Shown: positions 1-12,565 of the stretch, piece after piece
How the letters are laid out: each line of letters starts with the position of its first letter
How positions within the stretch are numbered: position 1 is the stretch's first letter
Origin: Parietaria judaica
Taxonomy: Eukaryota; Streptophyta; Magnoliopsida; Rosales; Urticaceae
Length of the DNA: 64,000 bases
Reading direction: 5' to 3'
NCBI GenBank assembly: GCA_954871525.1
Contig: OX940871.1
Location: 24,030,586-24,094,585 of the forward strand
Position numbers and translations under genes: made by a program
The notes under the pieces: generated by a model
Databases searched by the model: none
What the model was told of the DNA's origin: nothing
The model's input: the letters and a program-made list of their open reading frames with translations, nothing else

Positions 1-577
1 GCAACAGTGCCCGTTGAACCTTCTGGAAGACACAAAAGAGAAACTATACGTGAAATTCGGTTCATGTGAAATCCTTAACACAAGAGATACAGAAAAGATC
101 TCCAACGTGACTTTTATATTGAATCGAAAAGATTTCGATTCACGGGTTTCCATCAGTAATAAATTTCGAACCCCTTTTAAACTGAATTACAATGTTTAGC
201 CAAGAAGGCTGTGAGCTATACATAGAAACAGCTTAACCGAAAAACAAGAGCATATGATATTGCCTTGTAACTGAATAAACAGCCAACATTTTTTCAAAAA
301 GTTGCAGAGAGAGAGCGCGGTTTCGCGGCTGACCCCTCTCCCCGTCTTCACGGCCGCGGAAGCCCAAGCCGCAAGCCCATCTTGAATGGCCATACTAGAT
401 AAGAAACCCTTAGCCTATAGAACTTTTTTCCCGATAAGGAGATTTGACTTTCATAACTAGGAGATCAAACATCCATTGAACACAGGAGAAGAATCATAGT
501 CAATGTTTGCTCATCAATTTGATTATGCTCCAAAACCAGCATTGATTTGTAATTTTCCTGATCTATCAATGAAATCC

Positions 578-580
<3 letters not shown>
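1..580. other. Left-edge segment, probably intron of the SAL1-like gene
   Basis: No coding exon is recognisable here in any frame. If the SAL1-like exon at 618-809 belongs to an intact gene on the - strand, this is its first intron and the remaining exons lie left of the window. A GC-rich patch at about 310-380 stands out from the AT-rich surroundings but matches nothing I recognise. Confidence 0.35.

Positions 581-614
<34 letters not shown>
581..614. repeat. (GA)n microsatellite
   Basis: An uninterrupted AG dinucleotide run lies a few bases inside the presumed first intron of the SAL1-like gene. On the - strand it is a CT tract immediately after the exon end. Confidence 0.95.
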
Positions 615-616
<2 letters not shown>

Positions 617-617
617 C

Positions 618-809
618 CTGGCAGAGAGTAGCAGCGAGAGACGCGGCTTTCTTGGCGGCGATGAGCTCTTTGTCGTACGCCATTGAAGCTGATGCGAGAC
701 GAGAGGAGCTTCGCTTGGCGGTGAAGCAGAGAAGTGAGAGGGTCTCTTTGGTTCTGGGTTTTGAAGGAAATGGAATTCTGGGAACTCCTCTTATGCAATT
801 CACTGACAT
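618..809 (-). CDS. SAL1: SAL1-like 3'(2'),5'-bisphosphate nucleotidase, first exon (partial gene)
   Basis: The exon encodes 64 residues starting MSVNCIRG. A Ser/Arg/Lys-rich, transit-peptide-like stretch (about residues 1-42) is followed by MAYDKELIAAKKAASLAATL, which closely resembles the start of plant SAL1/FRY1 proteins. Members of this family dephosphorylate PAP and inositol phosphates in chloroplasts and mitochondria and act in retrograde stress signalling. An internal Met at residue 43 would give the short cytosolic-type form. The exon ends in CAG in phase 0 and is followed by GC rather than GT, then a CT repeat, so either a GC-AG intron is used or the gene is truncated here. No catalytic exons are in the window. 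The family call rests on about 22 residues. Confidence 0.6.
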
Positions 810-1214
810 CTTTCTCTCTCTCTCTGAATATAAAAGTCTTTGACTTTGGACTCTTGAAGGACCAATCTGTCATGTTTTACAACATGTATGTGGGCATTTT
901 AAATTTCACTAATTTCAGGGCTGAGCCTGAGAATAATAATTTCTAGAATTAATTTACGCCTCTCGGTTTTCGAGCTCCCTCTTCCCGGGCTTATGGTTCG
1001 GACCCCGATGCTCGCGATTAGCGCTTCCGCCCGAGCCATCTCGGTCCCAGAGCCGCACGCCCTTCCCGCTCACTTCGGAAGCGAGTGGCACGGGACGAGG
1101 TGAGGATCCCGGCTGCCCCAAATACTTGTGCGATAGAGTTACGAATTGTCTAGTACGAGGGCGCCTCCCCGCCTTTGCGGTCTGAGGTTGGTCGCCCTAT
1201 GTGGTCCTTCCTTC
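810..1214. other. Upstream of the SAL1-like exon; start of LTR-derived sequence
   Basis: Bases 810-950 are the presumed 5' leader and promoter of the SAL1-like gene; no clear TATA box is visible. From about 955 the composition shifts to GC-rich sequence without open frames that leads into the repeat block to the right and looks like decayed retrotransposon LTR. Confidence 0.35.
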
Positions 1215-2690
1215 TTTTTGCATCTTTGAGCATGAACCTCACTCTAGTCTTGTAACCCTTTGTTCTCTTTCCGATTAGAAGTTCTGAAAACTTGCGCTAT
1301 GTATTGTAACGCTTCGTCCGAGAAGTCATAGTGAAAATGCTCGTGGAGCGGGCACCTTGTTAACAGGTTGAACCACGTTAAATTCTCGCGTGTTTGCTCC
1401 CCGGCCGCCACTAGTTTTACTCTGGTTCAACATTGTTGCTCTTCATACTCTAATATAAGAAATGATAGTAGGTGGGACTCATTTTCTCGGAGCACGAACC
1501 CCACTCTTGTAACCATTTGGTCTCTTCTCATTTAGAACTTGCGAAAACTTGCGCTATTTATACTTAATCTTGTAACGCTTCGTGCAAGAAGTCATTATGA
1601 AAACGCCCGTGGAGCGGGCACCTTGTTAACAGGTTGAACCACGTTAAATTCTCGTGTGTTTGCTCCCCGGCCGCCGCTAGTTTTATTATGGTTCAAAAAA
1701 TTGCTGCTCTTCATACTCTAATATAAGAAATGATAGTAAGCAGTGGCGAAGCCAGAAACTGTCGAAAAAGGGGGCGAAAACTCAATGACGAAGCCAAAAA
1801 TATCGAAAGGCAATAACTTAGTAGTTGCTTTGTTAAAATCGATCGCTCAATTTGTCAAGCTGAGTATCAATCACGAGTTCACGATATTCACAACCAACAA
1901 AATATTTGACTTTTTATTGATTCGGGTATAAGTTATTGATTTTTTTTTCTTCACAAAATCGGTATTCATATCCGACCTATTAAATCGAATAGAAGAAAAA
2001 TGGAACTAAATACTTCAAAAGAGTAAATGGACCTTTAGTTTTAAAGGACAATATCCTCCAAAGTCCAAAATAAATAAGATAAAATGAAGTTGGGCATTTA
2101 ATTGAAATAGAATGGAAGAAAGGAAGGAAGGGAAAGTATGATAAATTCAATTGAAACACCCATAAATCTATTAAAAATGAAAGGACATATTTGTAATTAT
2201 GGCAAGAAACAGGGGGTAGAATTGAAAGAGCATTTTAATTAAAGCTCATGTTGTGTACGATTCTTAAAAAGAGAGTGGCAGAGTTAATAATAAAAACTAA
2301 CATGGGGCTAAAATGGGCTTTATGTGAGTAAATGGACCAATCAAGTGGGGGCAATTGCTCCTTGTTGGGCCTAAGTGGCCTCGCCACTGATAGTAGGTAG
2401 GTGATGGACCCATTTTCTCGGAGCATGAACCCCACTCTTGTAACCATTTGCTATCTTCCCATTTAGAACTTCAAAAAACTTGCGCTATTTATAATTAATC
2501 TTGTAACGCTCGTGCAAGAAGTCATAATGAAAACGGGTACCTTGTTAACACGTTGAACCGCGTCAATATCTCGTGTGTTTTCTCCCAGGCCGCCACTAGT
2601 TTTACTCAGGTTCAACATTGTTGCTCTTCACACTCTAATATAATAAACGATAGTATGTGTTGGGCCCATTTTCGGGCTCTATGTTCCCGA
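1215..2690. repeat. Three tandem copies of a ~270-bp LTR-tail-like unit, split by a hAT element
   Basis: The same sequence recurs three times. Each copy has a 'cactcttgtaaccatttg'-type start, 'tggagcgggcaccttgttaac', 'ttgaaccacgttaaattctcg', and 'gcccggccgcc'-like and 'atataagaaatgatagta' segments. Matching points are near 1330, 1596 and 2525. Copies 1 and 2 are about 270 bp apart; copies 2 and 3 are also about 270 bp apart once the 657 bp of hAT element plus duplicated target are removed. The motif 'gaaccacgtaaa..tctcgtgtgt' is typical of 3' ends of plant gypsy LTRs (family knowledge), and a diverged version recurs near 3945-3975. Confidence 0.7.
1741..2389. mobile_element. Nonautonomous hAT element, 649 bp
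   Basis: The element starts CAGTGGCGAAGCCA and ends with the reverse complement of CAGTGGCGAGGCCA. It is flanked by the 8-bp target duplication ATAGTAAG (1733-1740) and ATAGTAGG (2390-2397), one mismatch apart. The empty-site sequence is visible in the neighbouring tandem copy near 1465-1475. There is no transposase reading frame; the interior is AT-rich. The 8-bp duplication and CAGTGGC terminus place it in the hAT superfamily. Confidence 0.85.
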
Positions 2691-2992
2691 GATGTAGCCT
2701 CCAACTTAGAGGCTTCCCCCGACTCGTTGTTTGTCGTCTGCTTTCTCAATCTCTTCATCTCAGTCTCAACTTGGCTTCACCCCGCACCCTCCGCAACAAG
2801 GACACGTTCGGACGACAACTTAAGGCGAGATGAAGCAATTAATGTGACACCTCTAGTACGGCGAGGACGACAGCTTAAGGCGACATGAAGCAATTGATGT
2901 GACACCTCTAGTACGGCGAGGACACCCCTTGTGAGGCGCATAGCTCTCCAACCTTGCATACTCATCACTTCTTCATCTTTTGGTGAAGAGCC

Positions 2993-3502
2993 AAGGCCGG
3001 CCCTGACTTTGTTGGGGCCCTAGGCGGAAAAAATAATTAAAATAATATATTTTGTATTATTAACACTAACTCGCTAAGCTCTATAAAATATAATTTAGTA
3101 ATAAAAACAACATTACATAAATTATCCCAAATGATATACATCTTATTTGGTCAAGTACAAAATTAAATATAATATAAAGTATAAAAAAGGAAAGGTCCTC
3201 ATTTTATATGCTAAACTATACGGCATGTGGGAGTAGGAATAATTAAAAATAATTTAAACTGAAATATAAAAAAAAATCACTATATCAGTGAAATGCTTAA
3301 AAGTAGAAAAAAGAGGGCCCAACACATCTGTTGGAATAAAATTCTCGACGGTACACACAAATTAAAAAAAAATAGTAGTAACTAGATAGTAAATTTGGGC
3401 CCCCAATACCTATTTTAGAGGCCCTTTCCGTAGTGTATTTATTCCCCAAGAATTTATGGCCCTAGGCCCAGGCCTAGTCAGCCTTGGCCCAAGGCCAGCT
3501 CC
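2993..3502. mobile_element. hAT-type MITE, ~510 bp
   Basis: The imperfect terminal inverted repeat is AAGGCCGGCCCTG on the left and the complement of GGAGCTGGCCTTG on the right. The ends also share a GGGGCCCTAGGC / GGCCCTAGGCCC motif seen in many plant hAT MITEs. The flanks share GTGAAGAGCC (2983-2992 and 3503-3512), which contains the expected 8-bp duplication. The interior is AT-rich and noncoding. Confidence 0.75.
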
Positions 3503-3512
3503 GTGAAGAGCC

Positions 3513-3990
3513 ACCTAGACCTAACTGTTGGACAATGCACTATACTTTTTCCCTTGCCTATAAAAGGCCCTCAAAACATCAGAAGAGAGAGACCCGTGAG
3601 AAGGACCCCTTCTTTGGAAGGTGGTGACTCCTCGATATATCGGTCTCTCCCCAAGATAGACTTCCCTCTTCCTGGTCTATACACCCAGCGAGATAGCTCG
3701 GCGGCATATGGGAGACAGATTGAATTGGTCGAGCTTTGTGAGGATCCCGACCACCCATGGAAGCCTATAGCTTTCTGTGGCCATTTCCCGATATTTTTAT
3801 GCTTAGAGACTTGAATGTCGCTCATGTAAATCATTTTATAGTCTCGCTTGGAACTCTTGGTAAATGCTTCCTATATATCCTCCCTCATTTACATATTATG
3901 CAGAAAGTCAGTGAAACTCTCATGGAGTAGGCATCTCATTAATGGGTCAAACCACGTAAAATTCTCGTGTGTATATTATCGTCTTATAGC
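3513..3990 (+). mobile_element. LTR fragment with its own TATA box
   Basis: This continues the sequence interrupted by the MITE. It holds a good TATA box (TATAAAAG, 3559-3566) and ends near 3975 with the 'aaccacgtaaaattctcgtgtgt' motif shared with the repeats at 1215-2690. No gag-pol coding sequence follows, so this looks like a solo or truncated LTR. The open frame over 3503-3814 shows no protein family resemblance. Confidence 0.5.
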
Positions 3991-6400
3991 CTAATTCCAT
4001 TCTCGAGGTTGTTGGTCCTCACTATTTGTCGCTTTGAATCCCCGAGACAAAAAACAAACAAAGGAGCCAACAATAAGTATTTAAATGCTAAAATCTATAG
4101 ATCAAAACTGGTTTCGCAGCCAATACCTCTTTTTGGAGGCTCACATTTCACATGACGTTGCATCTATGTGGGCAGCAAATTTGGCACTTGACAAGAGATG
4201 GCGTTATAATTTTACCAACAGTTAATGTTAGTAATTATGCCGTTAAAAAATAACGTACGTTTATTATGCTACAAATATAAATCTAAAGTATTCTTTATCG
4301 AAGTATCCCATTAAACTTCGGTATTTGATACATACTCTTAAGGTTAGTGTTCTAAAAACCAAAGCATAGCCGCGAGCCGCTCATACGAAAATCGTAAACC
4401 GTGGGTCGTCACTATAAGTTCTATCATGCTCAATTGTCATTTTATCAAATACCGCATGTAATCGTATAAAACCGCATAAAATCCATGAAAACAACATATA
4501 ATTCATAAAAAATGTATAAAAACTATATAAAAAAAATAATAATAATTAAATTTATTTATAAATATTATTAAAAATTGTATAAACATTCAACAATATTTAA
4601 ATTAAATTGATTTATAAATATATTTATTTGTTATTGATTTTTTTACATATTATTGTACGAAAGCCTTCTCGGTATACCATGGCCCATCTATTTTTACAAT
4701 ATACTCATAAAATCAAATCGGCATGATTAGTGTCGATTTTCACGACAACTCCATCAATATACTCGTAAATTGGACTTGTTGGGAATTAATTAATCATTAA
4801 ATTCTGAGCTTTTTGAAACATTATTGTCTAGAACAATATATTAGGCTTAAACACATATATTTTTATATGTGATTTTCGAAAACATATATTAGATCAACAT
4901 CGACCAGTGGAGGAGCCAGGTTTTGGTTATTTACCACGCTATAATTTAGGGGTACAAAAAAAAATGGGTTTCAAACCGTATCCAGACCGGAATCGCTTTA
5001 AGAAAAATCAAAACCGTACTAAATCGGGTTAAACCGCATCCAGATTGAAATAATTTTGTTGGGGGGTTAAAAAACCCGGAACCCGTTATAGGTTACTCAA
5101 ACTCGCCTTTTAATTTTTTATTTTTTTTAGTACTTTTCTCTCTCTTTCTATTGAACTTTTCTTTTCTTTATACCGTTTAATATTATTATGCTATTTTTCA
5201 TATATTTGTAAGCTAATACATATATTTTCGGTAAAATATTTATAATTAAATTTTATTTTTTAATTAAAAATATGATTTTTTTTATTTTATCTTTACTTTT
5301 AATTGATTAATCGGAATCCGAATTTCAAATCCGGGGTTGATATTAAATCCAGGACTAAACACACATCCAGAAATTCGGATTTAATACATTAAAATTCGGA
5401 TACGAGTACCCAAAATTTGGAAAACCCAGATTCCGGTTTAGGCAAAAAAATCTGGATACCGACATTATTATTCAGTTGCAATGTCCTTCAGTTAGTGACT
5501 ATTCTATTTTCTTTTTTATTATTACTCATTTACTGGTTCCATGAAACTTTAAAGTTGCACTGAACACCCCATTGTAAAATAAATTAATATAGGTGTGTAA
5601 AATTATTATTTTGAATAATTTAATATTTAACTCAACAATAACATTTTCACATTGCTAGAAAATCAAAGTATTGAAATAAGCACTATAAACTATAAAGTAA
5701 TATTGAAACACAAATATTTAAATTTAGCACATAATTTATTTTATTTAATTTGTGCTGTTATGTTTTTATTGAATAGATGTCCTTGTATCTATATTAGATT
5801 TGTAGATCAACTTTTATCATTATTATAATAATAATAATTCCTTTGAGTGATCTAATTGAAAATCAAGAAATAAATACAAAGTGTTAACATAAATAAGAAA
5901 CGAAATATAAAAATAATTTAATTTAGTCTGAAAAACAGAGAGAGGTTTAAGATAATTTTTTTTATTATTTATTTGCACCATTTATCATCCTGACATTCTT
6001 TGATAAAAGTTTACGAGCCTTATACTATCGGACAAAATTATCCTTTAACACATATGCCACATTTTCTATTTTGAACGTTCCCTCACAAAAGATTTCCTCG
6101 CCTCCTTCGTTACACTTGCCGTTTCCAATATTTTTTTTACAATAGATTCCCCTACCTCCTTCGCGACATTTATCGTTTTCGATGGAAGATTTCCTCACCT
6201 CCTTCGCTACATTTACCGATTCCAGCGTCCCCGGAACAGAAAATCTCCATTCCGTATCATTCAAGGATTTTTATTTTATTTTATTTTCTTTCCAATTTCG
6301 CCTGAAAATTAATCAAAAAACAAAATAAATTAATTGCAATTATTAGAAAAAAAAAATAATAAAAATATTAAATAGAAAAGCAATGAAATGGAAGGTTAGA
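3991..6400. other. AT-rich intergenic sequence
   Basis: No gene is seen. A CAGTGGAGGAGCCAGG sequence at about 4905-4920 resembles the end of the local hAT family, but I could not find a matching opposite end. Several stretches with 'aaccgtatccagaccgg'-like wording (4970-5450) look like decayed repeats. Confidence 0.5.
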
Positions 6401-6456
6401 ATATTTGGCGAATGATGAAGAAGAAGTTGTTCTGCCACTCTCTGTTGTTTGACCAC

Positions 6457-6464
6457 TATATAAA
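6457..6464 (+). promoter_or_regulatory. Candidate TATA box for the ALP1-like gene
   Basis: TATATAAA stands in a promoter-like setting, followed within 20-50 bases by a CT-rich leader (tcttcttcttc). The coding start is at 8028, so the leader would be long and contain at least one intron, whose acceptor is visible at 8012-8013. Confidence 0.45.
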
Positions 6465-6489
6465 CAATAACCGCTCCTCTTCTTCTTCT

Positions 6490-8012
6490 TCATGCAACTC
6501 TCAACTCGAACTCACTGAGGAAGAAAGCGTTTCAGTGTTCACTGGTACGCACACATTCTCCGACGACTCTCTCTTCCTCTCCCTCTTCGACTCGATTCCT
6601 CGCGAAATTGAGGCTCTCTTATCTTCATGTCGCTTCCAATCTCTGTGTGTACTCGCTTCCCTGATGATTTGGTTTGAATCTCTGCGCTTTGGTTTTGCGA
6701 TTTCGGGTGAGAAAGTGCTCTGGATTTTGCCTCGCCATGCAATTTTCATGTCTCCGTTTTGTTTGATGCATACATTGTACTACGATCAACTTGGTGATTT
6801 GAAGTCTCTTTTCTCTGAGATTTGTGTTATTGGAAGAACTTTCTGGAAGCTTAGAGAGCTGACCGATTTTTGAAACCCCCAAAGGAGGCCAAAATGCATA
6901 GAATTTTGAAATTATAGCTGTTTTTCGATTTCGCGGAGTTGTTTTGATGTTTCGATTTCGTGGTGTGTCTGCCCCCGGGATCAACATTGCGGCTCGGGAG
7001 ACACGGTATAAGTTTTATATCATCCTGTGTGTGTGTAGACTATGGAGGCTCTGGCTTTCTCCTGTCGCTGTGAACTCTTGTTATTAGGAGCTCGGGATTT
7101 CGGTTATCGTCTCAGGCTTAAGAAAATGTTCAATGGATGTCATTAAGAGAAGAATGAACTCAAACTGGATTTATAAAATAATCATCTATGTTCGTGTAGT
7201 CTTTATCCGTAGGTTTGCGTACCAGTAACCGCTTTTTTTGCTTGCTATTGCGTTGATCATGCTGGTTTAGGATCTTTCCATGCGTTGAGTACCGTACTGT
7301 TGGGTAGTTTGAATTTATTTAATTTAATGGATGAATTTTACACCCCAATTATGTAAATCATTTTTTGTATACTATACATGTGCCTTTATATATTGTATCT
7401 TTTTCCTTGTAATTCATTAGTTGAGTTAGTCATTGTTCAGCTCTGAGCCTATTTTCTCAAACTTGTAACGGCCTTCGGTGCAAAGTTAGCATAATCTAGA
7501 TAAAAATGTTTCAGAGATTTTACAGTCTCATATTTGAATTTTGTAAAAGTGAAAACTTCTGTTTGGCAAACATTTTTGCATGTAGTGATAAGCACTCTTT
7601 GAGACGGGACCAATCATTTTGTTTCTGCTTTACACGGGCACGGACCTACAGCCATTTGGTTCGCCTAAGTTCTAAATATGTTCAAAGTTCACCATAAAAT
7701 GTTGTTATTTAAGTTCTTACCCTTAACTTTTTTAAACCGCCACGTAATGATGGTGAGTTCTCTAAAACAAAGCATGAACATATCTGCCAAATATTTTCTT
7801 CCTCTTTTTTTATCTGATGTAATGTATGTTGTTAATGACAATTATAGAGAGTTGTCGAAAGAGTTAGATTGCTCGAAATTTAGATTCTTCACCTTGCATT
7901 GTTGAGTAGGGTCCCTTTTCTACAGTGGAATTCTGATTGAAACAATACAAGCATTATCCTGGTTTACATATTAAAATTGTTTGTTCGTGTCGTATATATA
8001 TCTCCAAATGCA
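6490..8012 (+). other. Probable 5' leader and leader intron(s) of the ALP1-like gene
   Basis: The leader begins CT-rich and includes a plausible exon up to a GTGAG donor at about 6707. The rest is T-rich and intron-like, ending with a T/A-rich tract and CAG at 8011-8013, 15 bases before the ATG. The 153-residue open frame at 6412-6873 is low-complexity (Ser run) and resembles no family, so I treat it as untranslated. Confidence 0.35.
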
Positions 8013-8027
8013 GAGTCTCGGTTTCTC

Positions 8028-9930
8028 ATGGAGAGCTCTGATGAAGAAAAAGACGCTTCCTCTGGGACTTGTGCCCCTAAAGAAATACGTCGGGGTTTGT
8101 CATCTTCTGGTGGAAAGTTTGTCGATGAAGTGCTTAACGGTCCAAATGAACGTTGTCATGAGAATTTCCGCATGGATAAGCCCGTCTTCTACAAGTTGTG
8201 TGATCTTCTGCAAGCCAAAGGCTTACTGCACCACACAAATCGAATCAAGATTGAAGAGCAGTTATCGATTTTCATGTTCATTGTCGGCCATAATCTCAGG
8301 ACTCGCGCCGTTCAAGAATTATTTCACTACTCGGGAGAAACCATCAGCCGCCACTTCAATAATGTCCTAAACGCTATACTTGCAGTTTCGTTAGATTTCT
8401 TTAAGCCACCAAGCAGCGATATTCCTCCTGAAATTCTAAATCAACCCAGATTCTATCCATATTTCAAGGTAGCACTTTTGTAATATAGAACCTGATCATA
8501 ATCAATTTTCGGTAATATCCTTAAATGCATTACCATCCTTTCATTGGCAGGATTGCGTTGGAGTTGTTGATGGTATGCACATTCCAGTAATGGTCGGGGT
8601 CGATGAGCAAGGACCTTTTCGTAACAAAAATGGCTTACTATCACAAACCGTTCTTGCGGCTTGCTCGTTCGACTTGAAGTTTCATTACGTACTTGCCGGC
8701 TGGGAAGGCTCTGCAACAGATTTTCAGGTGTTGTATTCGGCCATGACAAGGCGAAACAAGTTGCCCGTCCCTGAAGGTACCGTCTCGTCCACATGGCTAG
8801 AACAACCTTTGATTACATTTGACAAAATCGATTAACAATAGCCAATAACCGCCTAAAACCGATCAAATTGAGAATTTTTTTGTTTGGAAAATGTCACTAA
8901 ATTCTAGAATCCGAAAGTTGGTTGCGGTTTCCAATTAATTCAGTTAAAACCCGAATTAAATATTGAAGGGTTTTTTTTTTTTTTGTAAAACATTATATGT
9001 ATATATATAATGTTTAGTGTTTACTAAGGTTCTTTTCATGACATTATTGTTATCATGTTATTTTTAAGACACAGTTATGTTATTTTACTAAGAAACATGC
9101 TCTTAAATTCAGTTTGATCGGTTGTAATCTTATTTATTACAGGTTTTAACTGAATTCGGGCTTTAAAATTTGTCACTGTTCGACTAGGTTTTAATCGAGA
9201 ACTGATAGAATGAACTGAACCAGTAACGTTAATCGAAACTGAAAAAGACCAATCAAACGAACATGACGACTAGATTTCTGTTTTTATTTTCGATAATCAA
9301 ATAATTTGATTCAGTGATAAATAAAAAATAAAAAATAAAAAACTATTTGAAAAACCGAACTGAGCCAGTTTCACCCTTAATGAACTGATATTGCTTTTTT
9401 AGACCTATAAGATTGTACTTGAAATTGGCAATGATGCAGGTAAATATTATATCTTGGACAACAAGTACGTGAATCTCCCCGGCTTCGTTGCTCCATATCC
9501 AGGCGTTCCTTACCATTCAAACGACTTCCCCATCGGATATCACCCTCAGAACGCCAAGGAAATCTTCAATCAGCGACATTCTCTTCTGAAGGATGCTTCC
9601 GATCGTACCATCGGGGCTCTTAAGGCTCGATTCCCGATTCTTATGACGGCTCCTCCATACCCATTACAGACTCAAGTGAAGCTCGTCGTCGCGGCTTGTG
9701 CGATCCACAACTACATCCGGATGGAGACACCTGACGATTCGATCTTCAAAATGTACAATCACGACCGTCCGTTGCCTCTAGAGGAATCACCGACGATGAC
9801 GATGGATGATGATAACTCTGCCCTCGAAGTTCCTTTCGAGGACGGCGAACTGGAATCCTCTTCACAGCTGCGTGACTCCATTGCGGCGGAGATCTGGGAT
9901 GATTATATCAGCGATATGTCACCATTGTAG
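8028..9930 (+). CDS. ALP1/HARBI1-like protein, Harbinger-transposase derived
   Basis: Three coding exons, 8028-8468, 8551-8776 and 9440-9930, join in phase to 385 residues. Residues 1-147 begin MESSDEEKD and hold the helical N-terminal region (FRMDKPVFYKLCDLL...). The DDE nuclease-like domain follows: first Asp in VVDGMHI (D154), second Asp in GSATDFQVL (D204), and NQRHSLLKDASDRTIGALK, where the usual catalytic Glu is Asp (D277). The C-terminus is acidic. The family comes from PIF/Harbinger transposases; Arabidopsis ALP1 is a domesticated member that associates with PRC2. There are no terminal inverted repeats around the gene, it has introns and an intact frame, so it looks like a host gene rather than an active transposon. 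Intron 2 (663 nt) holds AT-rich repeat debris with 'aaccgaactg' motifs. The start follows a splice acceptor, so the upstream in-frame ATG at 7977 is intronic. Confidence 0.85.
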
Positions 9931-10891
9931 GTTTTTTTTTTTATATGAACTTGTGATGATGATACAGTGGAATCTGTGTTGATAGTGAATATATATATAT
10001 ATACATATATATACTCTCTCAAGATAGCATCATATTATATTAGAGTTAGTTAAGAGTGAATTTGCAATCAATCGCTGTTTTTTATCATCCTATTTTTCTC
10101 TTTCTTAACTGTTAGAATATTCCTATGAATCTTAAATAAAGCATTTATCAATCAAATTTTAAGTCAATATTAATGTTCATCAGAGCAACTCAGAAGTGTA
10201 ATTCTTCTGATAAAATTTAAATGTCTTAACAGAGTCACTGTTTTGTTTGAACCGGAGTTCCGGCTCCAGAAACCCAGTGTTAGAGCTCATGTGTGTTCCG
10301 GTGAATTTAGGATGCGCGGTCATTTCTTCGAAATTAAATGTAGTATTCTTCTCTTTCTATGTCAAATAAGTTTAGAACATTGCAACCACGGTTTAAAAAA
10401 TCGCTACATTCCGACGACACGCCAGAATTTTGAGACTTCTGCAACGAACTTCGTGAGAAAACCAGTTTTCACAAAATTTCAGAAGCATTCAACCGTGTTT
10501 TTATGTGTCGTTTGAAGAGCAAAGAGGCTCAATTTTCCGAACTATTAAATTAACACCCATCTTATTATAGGATAAATAATAGTTTAGAATGAATTCAACA
10601 TACCAGTAAGTGTCAATACACATTTGTTGTCGTTTCCTGGTGCCATTTCAAACCTATCAATTTTATTGTCGTTTTAAACGTAGTTTTAATGTCGTTTATT
10701 CATTTCTATTACTGAATGAAACGATGAACAGAGCTCGAAAACCAGTGGCTATGGCGGACAGCAAAAACAGTCAAAGAATCAACCAAGACAAAATGCCAAA
10801 CACGAAACTTTGATTTCATTCCCAAAAGACAACCCAGAAAGCCAATCCGATAATACACAACATCATCATCGTCATCATTATCCTAAGATCA
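9931..10891. other. Intergenic region with short (AT) run
   Basis: This is the 3' flank of the ALP1-like gene and of the convergent histone gene. A TA-rich run is at about 9989-10012. Nothing coding is recognised; short open frames near 10243 and 10610 show no family resemblance. Confidence 0.5.
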
Positions 10892-11582
<691 letters not shown>

Positions 11583-12480
11583 TATTTGAGGCGTGCTCGT
11601 TAGTCCTTATGCTTTAGATTCAAGTTTTTTTTTTTTATTCCTTTTTTCTAAGAAGTGTGTCGTATGGTAAAAGTCTATTTTAATGTCGTTTAAGTAAGTA
11701 TGTCGTTTCCATCATGAAAATATTAGTGAAAATGATCTGCTCCAAGGAAATAGTATGATTTAAATTCGTGATTTTTTATTTTTTTTTGGTAGCGAAAAAA
11801 TTCTAATAATAATACAAAATTTGACATAAGTAATAAAAAGTTTCTATTAACTATTTACCATGAAATTTTGTGAGGCTATATATGTATACAGAGGCGAACA
11901 TATCATGAGCTGAGAAGGGATGATTACCGTGTCTTTCCTTTTTTAATTTTTAATTAGTATTTTAATAGAAATTTAATAAAAAGGTAATTTTTAGTATGTT
12001 ATATTAGACATTTAGATCTATCTTTACGTATTTAATTTTCTTGTTTTGACTTTGATTTAGTATGACATTCTACCAGCATCAAACACAAAGCTCTTGAGCT
12101 AAATACATGGAAACACAGAAAGACCATCTTTGGCTGTGTGCTTTCCTAATTGATGGACTTTTTGCCTTCGCCTTTTTTGAGGTGGGCCTTGATTCGAGTC
12201 TATTTGTGTTTTTTTTTTAATAAATACTTATTATTCTCCAATTAATTTGGATTGTAAATTAAATTAATGTGACATGGCATTTCTTAATCAAGACAAATAT
12301 GTACATCTACTAGCTTTGTTGTTGGAATAAAGATCTTGACCACCGTAATTTTGAGTTTTAAGATACTTATTCCGTACAATCGAGAGGTTGAGATTATGCC
12401 GTCCAAATTTAAAAGAATTTGTTACTTTTGCCACTTTTATCCCTATTTTCCCAAACGCCAACTGAGAATCCCACTCTCTC
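11583..12480. other. Intergenic region between divergent genes
   Basis: AT-rich, with no coding sequence seen. It should contain the promoter of the gene at 12566 and distal elements of the histone gene. A CT-rich leader (12475-12490) begins shortly before the next coding start. Confidence 0.5.
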
Positions 12481-12565
12481 TCTCTCTCTCCACTGTCAGT
12501 GTCACAGTCTTCCTTCTTCACCACAACCTCCATTGTTACAGACAAGGAGAGAAGCTCGCAGAACA

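Noticed and set aside
1743..1931. 62-codon open frame inside the 1741-2389 element
   Set aside because: It starts within the terminal inverted repeat and has no resemblance to transposase; chance frame in a nonautonomous hAT.
4905..6000. Another hAT element starting CAGTGGAGGAGCCAGG
   Set aside because: No opposite end or 8-bp duplication was found; left as a possible truncated copy.
6412..6873. 153-codon frame starting MMKKKLFCHS
   Set aside because: Low-complexity Ser run, overlaps a promoter-like TATA box and a probable leader exon with a splice donor; treated as untranslated leader of the ALP1-like gene.
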